DNA from: Leptospirillum ferrooxidans C2-3
GTDB taxonomy: Bacteria > Nitrospirota > Leptospirillia > Leptospirillales > Leptospirillaceae
Length of the DNA: 64,000 bases
Direction of reading: 5' to 3'
Assembly (NCBI RefSeq): GCF_000284315.1
Contig: NC_017094.1
Span: 124,001-188,000, forward strand
Below the pieces are notes generated by a model. That model was not told the DNA's origin, searched no databases, and saw only the letters and a program-made list of their open reading frames with translations. Position numbers and translations under genes: made by a program. Positions within the stretch are counted from its first letter, which is position 1; every line of letters begins with the position of its first letter. Positions 8,389-16,760 of the stretch are shown piece after piece.

Positions 8389-8478
8389 GGATACGATCCT
8401 TCGCCTACGTTCTATATAAATTCCCAAAAAATTCGCCATCAAAAATACTAACGGCTACCTCTCCCTAGTCTTTATACT

Positions 8479-9315
8479 TCATGAAAGAACTATCTTGACA
8501 TTGAACCTTTTCCCGTTTCTCTCTTGTGGTCCTGAGTGCTTCTCAAAAGCCTCGGGATCCCGAAGGATTGATGCGTTATAGATCAGGAATATGATGGTTT
8601 TCAGGTAAGGCCATTTACTGTAAAGTTCTAAATCTTCTGAATATTCTTCAAAAATTCGTCTCTGATCCCCAGACTCGCGAACATATTTAACCTCGATCAA
8701 AATTCCTAGATTCTCGATAGAGATATCTGCCCGGCTGGATTTTGTAGAAGCCACTTTGGGAAGAGTGTCTTCCTGGACGGAATATTTCAGGTAAGCCTTC
8801 AAGACTGCTTGAAGGAGATCCTGAACATCATATTCGTCCTCGATTAAAAAAGGAGTTTTCCCTTTTCGAGTCCGATTGGAAAGAATTCTTGCTGAATATT
8901 GAATCCTTTGACAGATTTGGAGGACCAGAGCGGTATCGGAAATTGAGGGATCGGGAGCCACAGATGTTTCAGTCGACAGAAGCTCATTAGTTAGCTCGGT
9001 ACCCATTCCTAATGGGATAAGATGCGGATCCTCCGATCCACAAAATCCACTCTGGACACTTTTCTGAACATAGTCATTCACGTATTTTTCTGTTGTATAG
9101 GGGGTATATGCGATTCTGATTTCAGATACTTTTTCTTTTTTGACAAGGATTCCAGACACAAAGAATTGTCGACCAGATAACCAAGGATCTATAATATTTT
9201 TCTTTAGCTGACTGAAACTAAGATCATTCACTACAGCATAGGGAGATTTTTCTCCGATCTTTATAGCACAATGCCAATATAATTCAGGAGGGTTGGAAAG
9301 ATCGATATCACCCAT
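8479..9315 (-). CDS. PD-(D/E)XK nuclease-domain protein (DpnII/MboI-like C-terminus)
   Basis: The C-terminal 120 residues contain EDEYDVQDLL followed by the PD-(D/E)XK core: D197 in SSRADISI, and E208 and K210 in ILIEVKY. After that come helices and FLIYNAS. This matches the REase DpnII/MboI-like domain found in many defence-island proteins. The first 75 residues (ELYWHCAIKI, then a PWLSGRQFFVSGILV strand-turn) resemble an N-terminal domain often seen in front of such nucleases. The gene is full length with an ATG start. Its neighbours are truncated defence-type genes. Target and trigger are unknown. Confidence 0.7.
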   Translation of the reverse strand: MGDIDLSNPPELYWHCAIKIGEKSPYAVVNDLSFSQLKKNIIDPWLSGRQFFVSGILVKKEKVSEIRIAYTPYTTEKYVNDYVQKSVQSGFCGSEDPHLIPLGMGTELTNELLSTETSVAPDPSISDTALVLQICQRIQYSARILSNRTRKGKTPFLIEDEYDVQDLLQAVLKAYLKYSVQEDTLPKVASTKSSRADISIENLGILIEVKYVRESGDQRRIFEEYSEDLELYSKWPYLKTIIFLIYNASILRDPEAFEKHSGPQERNGKRFNVKIVLS

Positions 9316-9336
9316 TATGGAAAGCCTCCAATTAGT

Positions 9337-9531
9337 TTAGGGAATCCTTACATCATCCAACCGATTCATTTCGAGACTCGCAAGAAATAAAAAATGGATT
9401 GCTCTGGTTGAGTCGATGGAAACTATTTCATGAGCTTTAGGATTTCTAATTCCCGTCATGCTCCCGGCGAAAATCTCCATGAGTCGCTGGACGCTCTCGG
9501 TGACGAAAGACACCACTTGGCTTGTCGTCAT
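9337..9531 (-). pseudogene. TIGR02391-type (Abi-like) protein, C-terminal remnant
   Basis: Only 64 codons remain. LMEIFAGSMTGIRNPKAH followed by DSTRAIHFLFLASLEM is the conserved C-terminal signature of TIGR02391 proteins, which normally exceed 200 residues. The apparent start overlaps the stop of the next gene upstream by one base (TAATG). That could be chance at a deletion junction or could reflect a toxin position now filled by a fragment. A function on its own is unlikely. Confidence 0.6.
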
Positions 9532-9761
9532 TATTCGTATCCTCGCCGTCTTCGGATCTCTTCTTCAAAATCCCTGAAAGTCGATTCATCCATATCGCTC
9601 CAAACTCCAGCAAATGAAAGGATCGTTGATACGGGAAGAGGTTCTGAAGAAGCAAGACTCAAGGAGAAAGGATGGAGGAGGTTAATCACCTCTTCCAACT
9701 TTGTTTCAGGAATCTTTTGAACTTCTTCAAGAATGCGATTTCTCAATGGCTCATTTGACAT
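9531..9761 (-). CDS. Small antitoxin-like protein
   Basis: This 76-residue protein has a helical N-terminus (RNRILEEVQKIPETKLEEVINLL) and a C-terminal tail, FAGVWSDMDESTFRDFEEEI then basic RRRRGYE. The pattern W-x-D-M-D followed by an acidic/basic tail is like antitoxins that precede PIN toxins. No PIN toxin follows; instead a TIGR02391 fragment begins in its last codon. It may be an orphaned antitoxin. The assignment rests on overall pattern, not on a firm motif. Confidence 0.5.
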   Translation of the reverse strand: MSNEPLRNRILEEVQKIPETKLEEVINLLHPFSLSLASSEPLPVSTILSFAGVWSDMDESTFRDFEEEIRRRRGYE

Positions 9762-9807
9762 CTCACCTCTGTCGATTCATCTGTTGGGGTTTGTCGCTCC
9801 AAAAATA

Positions 9808-10095
9808 TCAACCGACCGTGGCATGAAGTCGTAACCCAAGGGATCGGAGAACTTTGAGAACCGTTGCAAACTCAGGATTTCCCTCTGCCGAAAGGGCCTT
9901 ATAAAGGCTTTCACGGCCAAGGCCGGTTTCGCGGGCAATTTGCGTCATCCCCTTGGCCCGGGCTATATCTCCCAGAGCCGCTGCCACAAGGACAGGGTCT
10001 CCATCTTCGAGAGCCGCTTCAAGATAAGCGGCCATATCTTCTTCGGTTTCCAGATGTTCTGCCGGATCCCAAAGTCGGGTTTTTGTTTTTCGCAT
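9808..10095 (-). CDS. HigA-like antidote protein (TIGR02684 type)
   Basis: The 95-residue protein carries a Cro/C1-like HTH (GMTQIARETGLGRESLYKAL) after an acidic N-terminal part (PAEHLETEEDMAAYLEAAL). This is the layout of the putative addiction-module antidote family that pairs with HigB/RelE-like killers. It lies 11 bases after the killer gene, giving toxin-first order as in higBA. A paralogous pair with nearly the same motifs lies at 12220-12800 in the neighbouring element, in opposite orientation. Confidence 0.85.
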   Translation of the reverse strand: MRKTKTRLWDPAEHLETEEDMAAYLEAALEDGDPVLVAAALGDIARAKGMTQIARETGLGRESLYKALSAEGNPEFATVLKVLRSLGLRLHATVG

Positions 10096-10106
10096 CTTAA
10101 ATCCCC

Positions 10107-10397
10107 CTAAAGTTTGTCGGCAAGTTCATGGGCCGTTCTGATATCCTTTTCCTGTGTACTCTTGTCTCCCCCGGCCAGAAGAATAACAAGCGCGGGCCCG
10201 CATTGCGTGAAATAAATGCGATATCCTGGTCCGTAGTCTATTCGCATTTCGGAGATACCGGACCCTACCGGTTTCACGTCTCCAGGATTTCCGAGGGAAA
10301 GCCGGCGAATCCGAATATCAATTCTGGCCTTCGCGGCTCGATCTCGAAGTTCTGAAAACCATTCGGAATAAGTATCAGTCTGACGGACTTCGATCAT
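10107..10397 (-). CDS. HigB/RelE-like killer protein (TIGR02683 type)
   Basis: The 96-residue protein shows YSEWFSELRDRAAKARIDIRIRRL, GNPGDVKPVGSGISEMRIDYG and PGYRIYFT, then LLAGGDKSTQEKDI. These are the conserved segments of the phage-derived Gp49/HigB-like killers, RNase toxins of the RelE superfamily that cleave mRNA on ribosomes. The family length is about 100, so it is intact. It precedes its antidote gene. No transcription signal was identified in the short upstream region, which holds an integrase remnant. Confidence 0.85.
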   Translation of the reverse strand: MIEVRQTDTYSEWFSELRDRAAKARIDIRIRRLSLGNPGDVKPVGSGISEMRIDYGPGYRIYFTQCGPALVILLAGGDKSTQEKDIRTAHELADKL

Positions 10398-10410
10398 GAT
10401 TAATTGTATC

Positions 10411-10577
10411 CTATAAAATACGATTTTTCAATTGAGCTTTCAGATCCTCTGCCTTTAGATGCGGATACTGTTCCAGCATCTGAAGAGTCTTGTGGCCAGT
10501 TATAGCGGAAACTTGCATGGGAATAGGCCCTTCTCAAAAAAACGGCCTATGCTTCATGCCAGAAATCATGAAAACGT
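10411..10577 (-). pseudogene. Tyrosine integrase C-terminal fragment (second integrase)
   Basis: On the minus strand HDFWHEA, then a TAG, then a shifted frame with [21 protein letters not shown] and a final stop correspond to the HxLRHEA, GHKTLQ and tyrosine boxes of a phage integrase. Sequence differs from the integrase near the tRNA, so it comes from another element. Stop, frameshift and loss of everything before the catalytic H make it inert. It overlaps the end of the DUF2283 gene. Confidence 0.65.
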
Positions 10578-10778
10578 GGCCACATCCAGGCTCATTTGTT
10601 GGAGAGTATTTATCTCTCCGGTTTTTTTGGATGCGTCCAGGATTTCGATTCCCACCATATTGCTTTTCCTGTCGTAGTCTAGAATAGTGCCGTCAGCCAC
10701 TTCCTCGCTGCTTTCGATCTTTTCCCCCGTCAAGTCAAGGTATATGGCATCCGCTTGTTGATCTACTCTTACCCGCAT
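10566..10778 (-). CDS. DUF2283 family protein
   Basis: Starting at ATG 10778 after AGGAGGAAACC, the 70-residue product reads MRVRVDQQADAIYLDLTG, then VADGTILDYD and VGIEILDAS. These are the signature strands of DUF2283 proteins, small proteins of unknown function often found next to toxin-like DUF4258 genes. No intact DUF4258 gene is seen; the 95 bases upstream hold only a short remnant-like reading before the attachment repeat. Confidence 0.8.
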   Translation of the reverse strand: MRVRVDQQADAIYLDLTGEKIESSEEVADGTILDYDRKSNMVGIEILDASKKTGEINTLQQMSLDVATFS

Positions 10779-10873
10779 GGTTTCCTCCTGTCGAAAACGG
10801 ATCATTTCAAAAATTCCGCAATGATTTCTTCAGCTTTCATGCGGATTATTTTTGTGATTTTCCTTGCCTTGAA

Positions 10874-10913
10874 AAGGCGAGGGTCGCGGGTTCGAATCCC
10901 GTTTCCCGCTCCA
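10874..10913 (+). repeat. Attachment site repeat, copy 2
   Basis: Forty bases from AAGGCGAGGGTCGCGGG to CGCTCCA are identical to the 3' part of tRNA-Gly (3718-3757). Upstream, CCTTGCC is also kept but followed by a five-base insertion, so no full tRNA can fold. It marks the right end of element 1 and the left end of element 2. Confidence 0.88.
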
Positions 10914-11028
10914 TATTTTAAGCCATCCTTGAAAATTTCCTTCCTCTAAAATTCAATTTTTGTTGCAAATATGTTGCAATGAACTCCTGAAAGAATATGA
11001 AGTTTTGATCCCAATTTCAGGAGAAAAA

Positions 11029-11321
11029 TTGGCCTCGATCTACAAACGCGGTCCCTATCAATCACGACAACATTTATCAGGTCCGTTTCACGGGCCAGAT
11101 CCACCTACGAAAAGGAATGCGAAAATAGTGGAGAGAAACCGGATCCGACCTTCCTGACCGGCCTGACCTTTCACGATCTCCGGCACGAGGCCACCAGCCG
11201 GTTCTTTGAAAAGGGATTCAACCCAATGGAAGTTTCCACCATTACAGGCCATAAGACGCTCCAGATGCTCAAAAGGTACACGCATTTAAGAGCAGAGAAC
11301 TTGGCGAAGAGGTTGAAATAA
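11029..11321 (+). pseudogene. Tyrosine integrase, internally deleted (third integrase)
   Basis: A TTG at 11029 after GGAG gives the opening [11 protein letters not shown], typical of the N-terminal arm-binding start of a family of phage integrases. After a large internal loss and a frame change the C-terminal catalytic part follows: [37 protein letters not shown] and a natural stop at 11319. About two thirds of the gene is missing. It sits just inside repeat 2, the expected place for the integrase of element 2. Confidence 0.75.
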
Positions 11322-11340
11322 GAACTTTCAGTGGGCCGTT

Positions 11341-12222
11341 ATGTCATTAACCAGCGAGATTAAGAACTCTAAAAGCCAGGTTCGTCAGTTCTTCTCAAGA
11401 TTTGAAGATAAGGTAGGAATCAAGGAATGTTGCTCCATCTTTCAGAGCACAAAAACAATTCGGCCTTTATCATTTAACCATTGAACCTTATTCTTTTGTT
11501 GTTCACTCTTTGATCGGCACAACTGTTGACTATTTAATCCGATATTCAGCCATGCGGAACAAATTGATCTTTGAAGATACGATTGCCCATACTGCTCTCA
11601 CAACTTTTTATTCAGAAGAAGATCTTTACGATTTGGCTTTGATGGAAAGCTTGAAAGACCTTTATCAAATCGGAATCCAATACTTGGATGGCCGGCCGGC
11701 CACCGATTCCGAAGCGATCTATTCGGCCACGGCTCTTTCTGTACTGGAGAAGAAATACAGGGGTGGAACACTACCAAAACTTTTCATGAGATCTATCGGG
11801 GAAAAAACGACAAGATCACTATTGGATGAATATGTCGAATGGATGGGGGGAAGGTCCTATATCGAGGATATTTACGAATCGATTAAGACGTTTGTAAATA
11901 ATATCAAGGATCGCTGAAAGCGAACTCTTTAATGCCAGAATTGTGGTTTTTAATCAGGCGTTAAAAATTCTGCTCTGGTTGGCGGAGCCGATTTTGACTG
12001 TATCATCGTATATAACAATCTTTAAATTCTGACAGAAATCAAGACTATGGTAAAACCATTGGGGATAGAACATGTACGTCAGCTTATTGGCTATGCCCTT
12101 CTTTACGATGAAGAAAAGGATCTCTTCAAATTTACTGATATTGGTTTTTATCACTCGCGTTCTGGCTCCTGTATGTATTTGTGGTTGACTTATCGTATCC
12201 ATTCGGATACGATTGTTGCATG
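11341..12222 (+). pseudogene. Decayed gene with a nuclease-like C-terminus
   Basis: The reading starts at ATG 11341 (MSLTSEIKNSKSQVRQFF) and shifts frame near 11470 to SLIGTTVDYLIRYSAM and the long stretch to NIKDR at 11917. It shifts again to ELFNARIVVFNQAL and near 11965 to GGADFDCIIVYNNL. An in-frame TAA is followed by TEIKTM, then VRQLIGYALLYDEE and FYHSRSG. The DFD...EIKT spacing resembles a PD-(D/E)XK core, with a following QLIGYALL helix. At least three frameshifts and one nonsense codon show it is dead. The family is one I know only as hypothetical. Confidence 0.55.
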
Positions 12223-12522
12223 ATTGCCGTCCAGCAGACAGAAACCTTCGCGCATTGGCTTTCCTCTCTGAAGGATCGATCCGGACTGGTCCGGATCCTG
12301 TCCCGCCTGGACAGAATCGCGATGGGAAATTTTGGTGACGTAAAGCCGGTAGGAGAGGGCGTTTCGGAAATCCGAATCGATACGGGACCCGGATACCGCC
12401 TGTATTTCGTCCGCCAGGAGAACACGTTGATTCTCCTGCTTTGCGGCGGGGACAAATCGACGCAAGACCGCGACATCTCTCTGGCAAAGGAATTGAAGAA
12501 AACCCTGGAGAAGAAACCATGA
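12220..12522 (+). CDS. HigB/RelE-like killer protein, second copy
   Basis: Starting at ATG 12220, the 100-residue product has FAHWLSSLKDRSGLVRIL, GNFGDVKPVGEGVSEIRID and GPGYRLYFV, then LLCGGDKSTQDRDI. It is clearly paralogous to the killer at 10107-10397 but diverged, so the pairs arrived separately or duplicated long ago. The family cleaves ribosome-bound mRNA when free of antidote. Its stop overlaps the antidote start (ATGA), ensuring coupled translation, which the copy in element 1 does not do. Confidence 0.85.
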   Translation: MIAVQQTETFAHWLSSLKDRSGLVRILSRLDRIAMGNFGDVKPVGEGVSEIRIDTGPGYRLYFVRQENTLILLLCGGDKSTQDRDISLAKELKKTLEKKP

Positions 12523-12800
12523 AAGAAAAAATTCTGGAATTCGATCCGTCGGTATATCTCGACAGCGAGGAAACCATTGCGGAATACCTGACCGTCACCC
12601 TTGAGGAGAACGATCCCGATCTTCTCCTAGCGGCTCTGTCCAACGTGGCCAAAGCACGCGGAATGTCCCAGATAGCTCGGGAATCGGGGCTTGGGCGGGA
12701 AAGTCTTTACAAAGCCCTGACCCCCGGCTCCAAACCGCGCTTCGAAACGATCATGAAGGTGATGCACGCGCTGGGCGTCAAACTGGCCGTTCACGCCTGA
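12519..12800 (+). CDS. HigA-like antidote protein, second copy
   Basis: From ATG 12519, overlapping the killer by four bases, the 93-residue protein reads PSVYLDSEETIAEYLTVTL. It then has the HTH GMSQIARESGLGRESLYKAL and a C-terminal VMHALGVKLAVHA. It matches the antidote at 9808-10095 motif by motif. As in its family it should bind both the killer and its own operator. The pair is the only fully intact module left in element 2, consistent with selection to keep addiction modules while other cargo decays. Confidence 0.85.
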   Translation: MKEKILEFDPSVYLDSEETIAEYLTVTLEENDPDLLLAALSNVAKARGMSQIARESGLGRESLYKALTPGSKPRFETIMKVMHALGVKLAVHA

Positions 12801-12944
12801 TCTCCTTTTCCGCCGCCGCCCGGGGGAATGGGTCGTCCGAAGCCCGAAAAAACAGTTTGCATGGAGTGGAGGACGTTCTGGCCCCCCGCCTCCATGGCGC
12901 GGCTTTCCCATCCGTCCCGGCTTTCGATGTCAAGAACTTTCATG

Positions 12945-13314
12945 TCCCAATAAGGTCCTGTATACAGAATTTCAAAAAGAAGAGAGGTCCATTCGCCACA
13001 TTACAAAGGAGAGTTGCATCACTCGGGCGACCGTCCGAAAAGCGATTGCGATGACGGAGGTTCCCCGGTACCGGCTGACTGCCGAGAAGTCGTCTCCTGT
13101 TATTGGACCCATCAAATCTGTCATTGAACAATTGGCTCAATGAAGACCGGGAACGGTTCGGAAAACAGCGACATGCGGCCCGGAGGGTCTATGCCCGCTT
13201 GCTGGATGAACATCCGTTTTCTAGAAGCGAAAGCTTGGTTCGGAAATGTGTTCAAAAGCTTCGAGGCCAGGTATCGGAGGTGTTTATTCCTATGGAGTCC
13301 GATGCCGAGAAGAT
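12945..13314 (+). pseudogene. IS21-family IstA, N-terminal fragment
   Basis: The sequence encodes IRHITKESCITRATVRKAIA and PRYRLTAEKSSPVIGPIKSV. After a one-base slip near 13125 it continues with WLNEDRERFG, HAARRVYARLLDEHPF and VFIPMESDAEK. These are the HTH and linker parts of IstA before its DDE core. The reading then runs directly into the attachment repeat at 13315, so the rest of istA and all of istB are absent. The end at the repeat points to a recombination or deletion at the att site rather than ordinary decay. Confidence 0.65.
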
Positions 13315-13353
13315 AGGGTCGCGGGCTCGAATCCCGTTTCCCGCTCCAGTATT
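13315..13353 (+). repeat. Attachment site repeat, copy 3
   Basis: AGGGTCGCGGGCTCGAATCC and the following bases to CCAGTATT match tRNA-Gly 3724-3762 with a single T-to-C change in the T-loop. Unlike copy 2 it shares the GTATT that follows the tRNA. It marks the right end of the accessory region; ordinary genes follow at once. Confidence 0.8.
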
Positions 13354-13404
13354 CAGTCCAAGTTCAGGATACTCCTCAGGAATTCGTAACTTTTATTTGA
13401 TAGC

Positions 13405-14343
13405 CTAATCGAATAGCTCGATTTGTCGCAGATTCGTGATATCCCTCAATGGAGGTGCGCCAAACATCCGGCTATATTCCCGGCTGAATTGAGATGGGCT
13501 TTCATAACCGACGTGCAAAGCTGCTGTTGCTGCGTCAAGTCTTTCGGTCATCATCAGACGTCTTGCTTCCTGCAACCGCAATTGCTTCTGGTATTGCAAC
13601 GGACTGAGTGAGGTCATTGAACGGAAGTGATGATGGAAGGTCGAGATGCTCATCCCGGTCTCTTTGGCAAGATCATTGACCAAAAATGGCTCTGCGAAAT
13701 GGTTTTTTATCCACTCGATTGTTCTCGCGATCTGGTGGCATTGGCTTCCTGCCAAGGCAATTTGTCTCAGTCTCATTCCCTGATCACCCACCAGCAATCT
13801 GTAAAGGATCTCCCGTTGAATGATAGGGGCTAGAAAAGGGATATCTTCTTCTGCCGATAGAAGGTCGACCAATCGATGGGTGGCTTCTAATAAAGGCTGT
13901 GTCATTTTTCCGGTTGCCATGGCTCGGCTGGATTGCTGGATTCGGGGGGGAGGAATCGGATTGTCCAGCATCATTTGTGAGATTTCCTTTGGGTCAAGAG
14001 TCATCTTTAGACCCAGATAAGGCTTCTCCCTGCTTGCCTCGGTGACTTGTACAATCGTTGGTAGATGGAGCGAGGTAATCAGATAGTTCTGACTATCGTA
14101 GATGTATGTGTCTTCTCCAAGAAGGACTCTTTTACTTCCTTGGGCGACCAGACAGAGGCTGGGTTCATACAGGCCATTGATCGGACCTGTCGGGGACTCC
14201 CTCCTGAATAGGGTCAGACCGGAAATGGCGGTTGTCTGAGATTCATTTTTCCCGGTCCATCGAGCAATTTTTTCACTCAAGGCATGCATGGAGAAAACCA
14301 GTTCGTATTCTTTTCTGTTCCCTGATTTCATTGAGCTTTTCAT
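13405..14343 (-). CDS. AraC-family transcriptional regulator (YqhC-like)
   Basis: Start ATG 14343 follows GGGAGGGG by three bases. The product has an N-terminal AraC_N/cupin-type sensor domain (SLCLVAQGSKRVLLGEDTYIYD) and a C-terminal pair of HTH motifs: LAKETGMSISTFHHHF, and ALHVGYESPSQFSREYSRMF before the FG-P box. It is divergent from an aldo-keto reductase and an alcohol dehydrogenase. In E. coli a regulator of this type (YqhC) controls an aldehyde-reducing alcohol dehydrogenase and an aldo-keto reductase, so an aldehyde-stress regulon is a reasonable inference. The effector is not known from sequence. Confidence 0.85.
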   Translation of the reverse strand: MKSSMKSGNRKEYELVFSMHALSEKIARWTGKNESQTTAISGLTLFRRESPTGPINGLYEPSLCLVAQGSKRVLLGEDTYIYDSQNYLITSLHLPTIVQVTEASREKPYLGLKMTLDPKEISQMMLDNPIPPPRIQQSSRAMATGKMTQPLLEATHRLVDLLSAEEDIPFLAPIIQREILYRLLVGDQGMRLRQIALAGSQCHQIARTIEWIKNHFAEPFLVNDLAKETGMSISTFHHHFRSMTSLSPLQYQKQLRLQEARRLMMTERLDAATAALHVGYESPSQFSREYSRMFGAPPLRDITNLRQIELFD

Positions 14344-14463
14344 GAACCCCTCCCTTATCAATGTTATCTGACTTGTGCATATCTGGACAACTCTCATTTT
14401 TATCGCTCGTATTTTTAGGCAATTAAATGACAGGATTGGTCTACCGATCACCCTCATTGTTGA

Positions 14464-15528
<1,065 letters not shown>

Positions 15529-15562
15529 ACCCATTAACCATTTCTGTTAAGGAGACTTGAAC

Positions 15563-16621
15563 ATGTATAAAGCCAAAGCCTATTCCGCCGCGAGTTCCAC
15601 TGCCCCTTTTGTTTCCAATACCATTCCGCGACGGGATGTGACCGCCCGTGATGTGCAGATTGATATCCTGTTCTGTGGCATTTGTCATTCCGATCTTCAT
15701 ACGGTGCGTAACGAATGGAGCGATGTCATGCCAACGGTTTATCCAGTGGTTCCTGGACATGAGATTGTTGGACGGGTTGCAAAGGTCGGGTCCGGGGTTA
15801 CGGCATTCAAGAAGGGCGATCTGGTTGGTGTTGGCTGTCTCGTCGATTCGGATCAAAGTTGTCCGAATTGTCTGGCCCATCTGGAGCAACTTTGCCCGAA
15901 CGGGACGTTTACCTATAATTCTCCCGATAAACATCTTGGTGGGGTAACCTATGGTGGCTATTCAGACAGCATTGTCGTGGATGAGCACTTTGTTCTTCAT
16001 GTCCCAGGGAATCTGAATCTTGCCGGAGTTGCTCCACTGCTCTGTGCAGGGATCACGACCTACTCACCAATGCGACGCTGGGGAAACATTCAGGGAAAAA
16101 AGGTCGGTGTGGTGGGCTTAGGAGGATTGGGGCACATGGGAGTCAAATTTGCCCGGGCATTTGGAGCACATGTGGTCGTTTTTACCACCTCACCCCGTAA
16201 AAAAGAGGATGCTCTCCGTCTTGGAGCTCATGAGGTCATTCTCTCCACAAGTCCCGAAGAGATGCAAAAACACGCCGGAACCTTCAGCTTTATTCTGGAC
16301 ACCATTTCCGCAGATCACGACATCAACGCCTATCTCAACATGCTTGGACCCGACGGAAACATCACTCTCGTTGGTGCTCCTGAAAAACCTCTTCCTGTGA
16401 ATGCATTCGCTCTCCTGTTCGGGCGGAGAAGCCTTTCCGGATCACTTATTGGCGGGTTAAAGGAAACACAGGAGATGCTTGATTTTTGCGGCAAGCACAA
16501 CATTACCTCCGATGTGGAGGTCATTCCGATTCAGAAGGTCAACGAAGCCTACGATCGTTTGCTGAAGTCCGATGTAAAGTACCGATTTTCAATAGATATG
16601 GATTCCCTGAAAAGCGAATGA
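15563..16621 (+). CDS. Zinc-dependent alcohol dehydrogenase (YahK/CAD-like)
   Basis: ATG 15563 follows AAGGAG at eight bases. Catalytic zinc ligands are present in FCGICHSDLH and PGHEIVGRV, and the Rossmann motif is GVVGLGGLGHMGVKFA. The structural-zinc lobe reads DSDQSCPNCLAHLEQLC. The first of the four usual cysteines is replaced by aspartate, so the second zinc site is altered or lost. The family reduces aldehydes to alcohols with NADPH. Sharing an operon with the aldo-keto reductase supports aldehyde detoxification. The gene ends just before a strong hairpin. Confidence 0.88.
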   Translation: MYKAKAYSAASSTAPFVSNTIPRRDVTARDVQIDILFCGICHSDLHTVRNEWSDVMPTVYPVVPGHEIVGRVAKVGSGVTAFKKGDLVGVGCLVDSDQSCPNCLAHLEQLCPNGTFTYNSPDKHLGGVTYGGYSDSIVVDEHFVLHVPGNLNLAGVAPLLCAGITTYSPMRRWGNIQGKKVGVVGLGGLGHMGVKFARAFGAHVVVFTTSPRKKEDALRLGAHEVILSTSPEEMQKHAGTFSFILDTISADHDINAYLNMLGPDGNITLVGAPEKPLPVNAFALLFGRRSLSGSLIGGLKETQEMLDFCGKHNITSDVEVIPIQKVNEAYDRLLKSDVKYRFSIDMDSLKSE

Positions 16622-16631
16622 CGATATCAAC

Positions 16632-16664
16632 CTGCCAGTTCGCCACATTCGTGGCGGCTGGCAG
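16632..16664. terminator. Nested hairpin between convergent genes
   Basis: CTGCCAG (16632-16638) pairs with CTGGCAG (16658-16664), and inside it GCCAC pairs with GTGGC. It has no clear U-run, yet its place between convergent genes suits transcription termination or an mRNA 3' end. Confidence 0.55.
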
Positions 16665-16760
16665 CCCTGGCGGATTTGGTTTGTATCTGGAGAATCTGTT
16701 GGAATCGTTTTCCAGGATGCTTTGCTATCAAGATACAAACGCGAACGTGTTGGTGTCCAT

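Larger units (their letters stand above)
3718..10913. mobile_element. Integrated element 1 at tRNA-Gly (about 7.2 kb, degraded)
   Basis: The element is bounded by the 40-bp direct repeats at 3718-3757 and 10874-10913. Next to the tRNA lies a tyrosine integrase pseudogene, as in integrative islands. It also holds an AlbA_2-type regulator, an XRE-like repressor, an excisionase-like HTH protein, an IS3 remnant, truncated and intact defence-type genes and a HigBA-like toxin-antitoxin pair. No conjugation or phage structural genes are visible, so it is a small genomic island or a remnant. The broken integrase means it probably cannot excise by itself. Confidence 0.75.
10914..13348. mobile_element. 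Integrated element 2 (about 2.4 kb remnant)
   Basis: The segment lies between attachment repeats 2 and 3. It opens with an internally deleted tyrosine integrase, then holds a multiply broken nuclease-like gene, an intact HigBA-like pair and an IS21 istA fragment that ends exactly where the third repeat begins. The tandem arrangement suggests a second, independent integration at the same site, later reduced by deletions. Confidence 0.65.

Noticed and set aside
11954..12652. A 232-codon minus-strand open frame
   Set aside because: It runs antisense over the HigBA-like pair, which has family motifs on the plus strand.
10874..13348. Second and third tRNA-Gly genes
   Set aside because: Only the 3' part from the anticodon or variable region to CCA is present at each place, with no acceptor 5' strand, D-arm or promoter. 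They are attachment-site copies.
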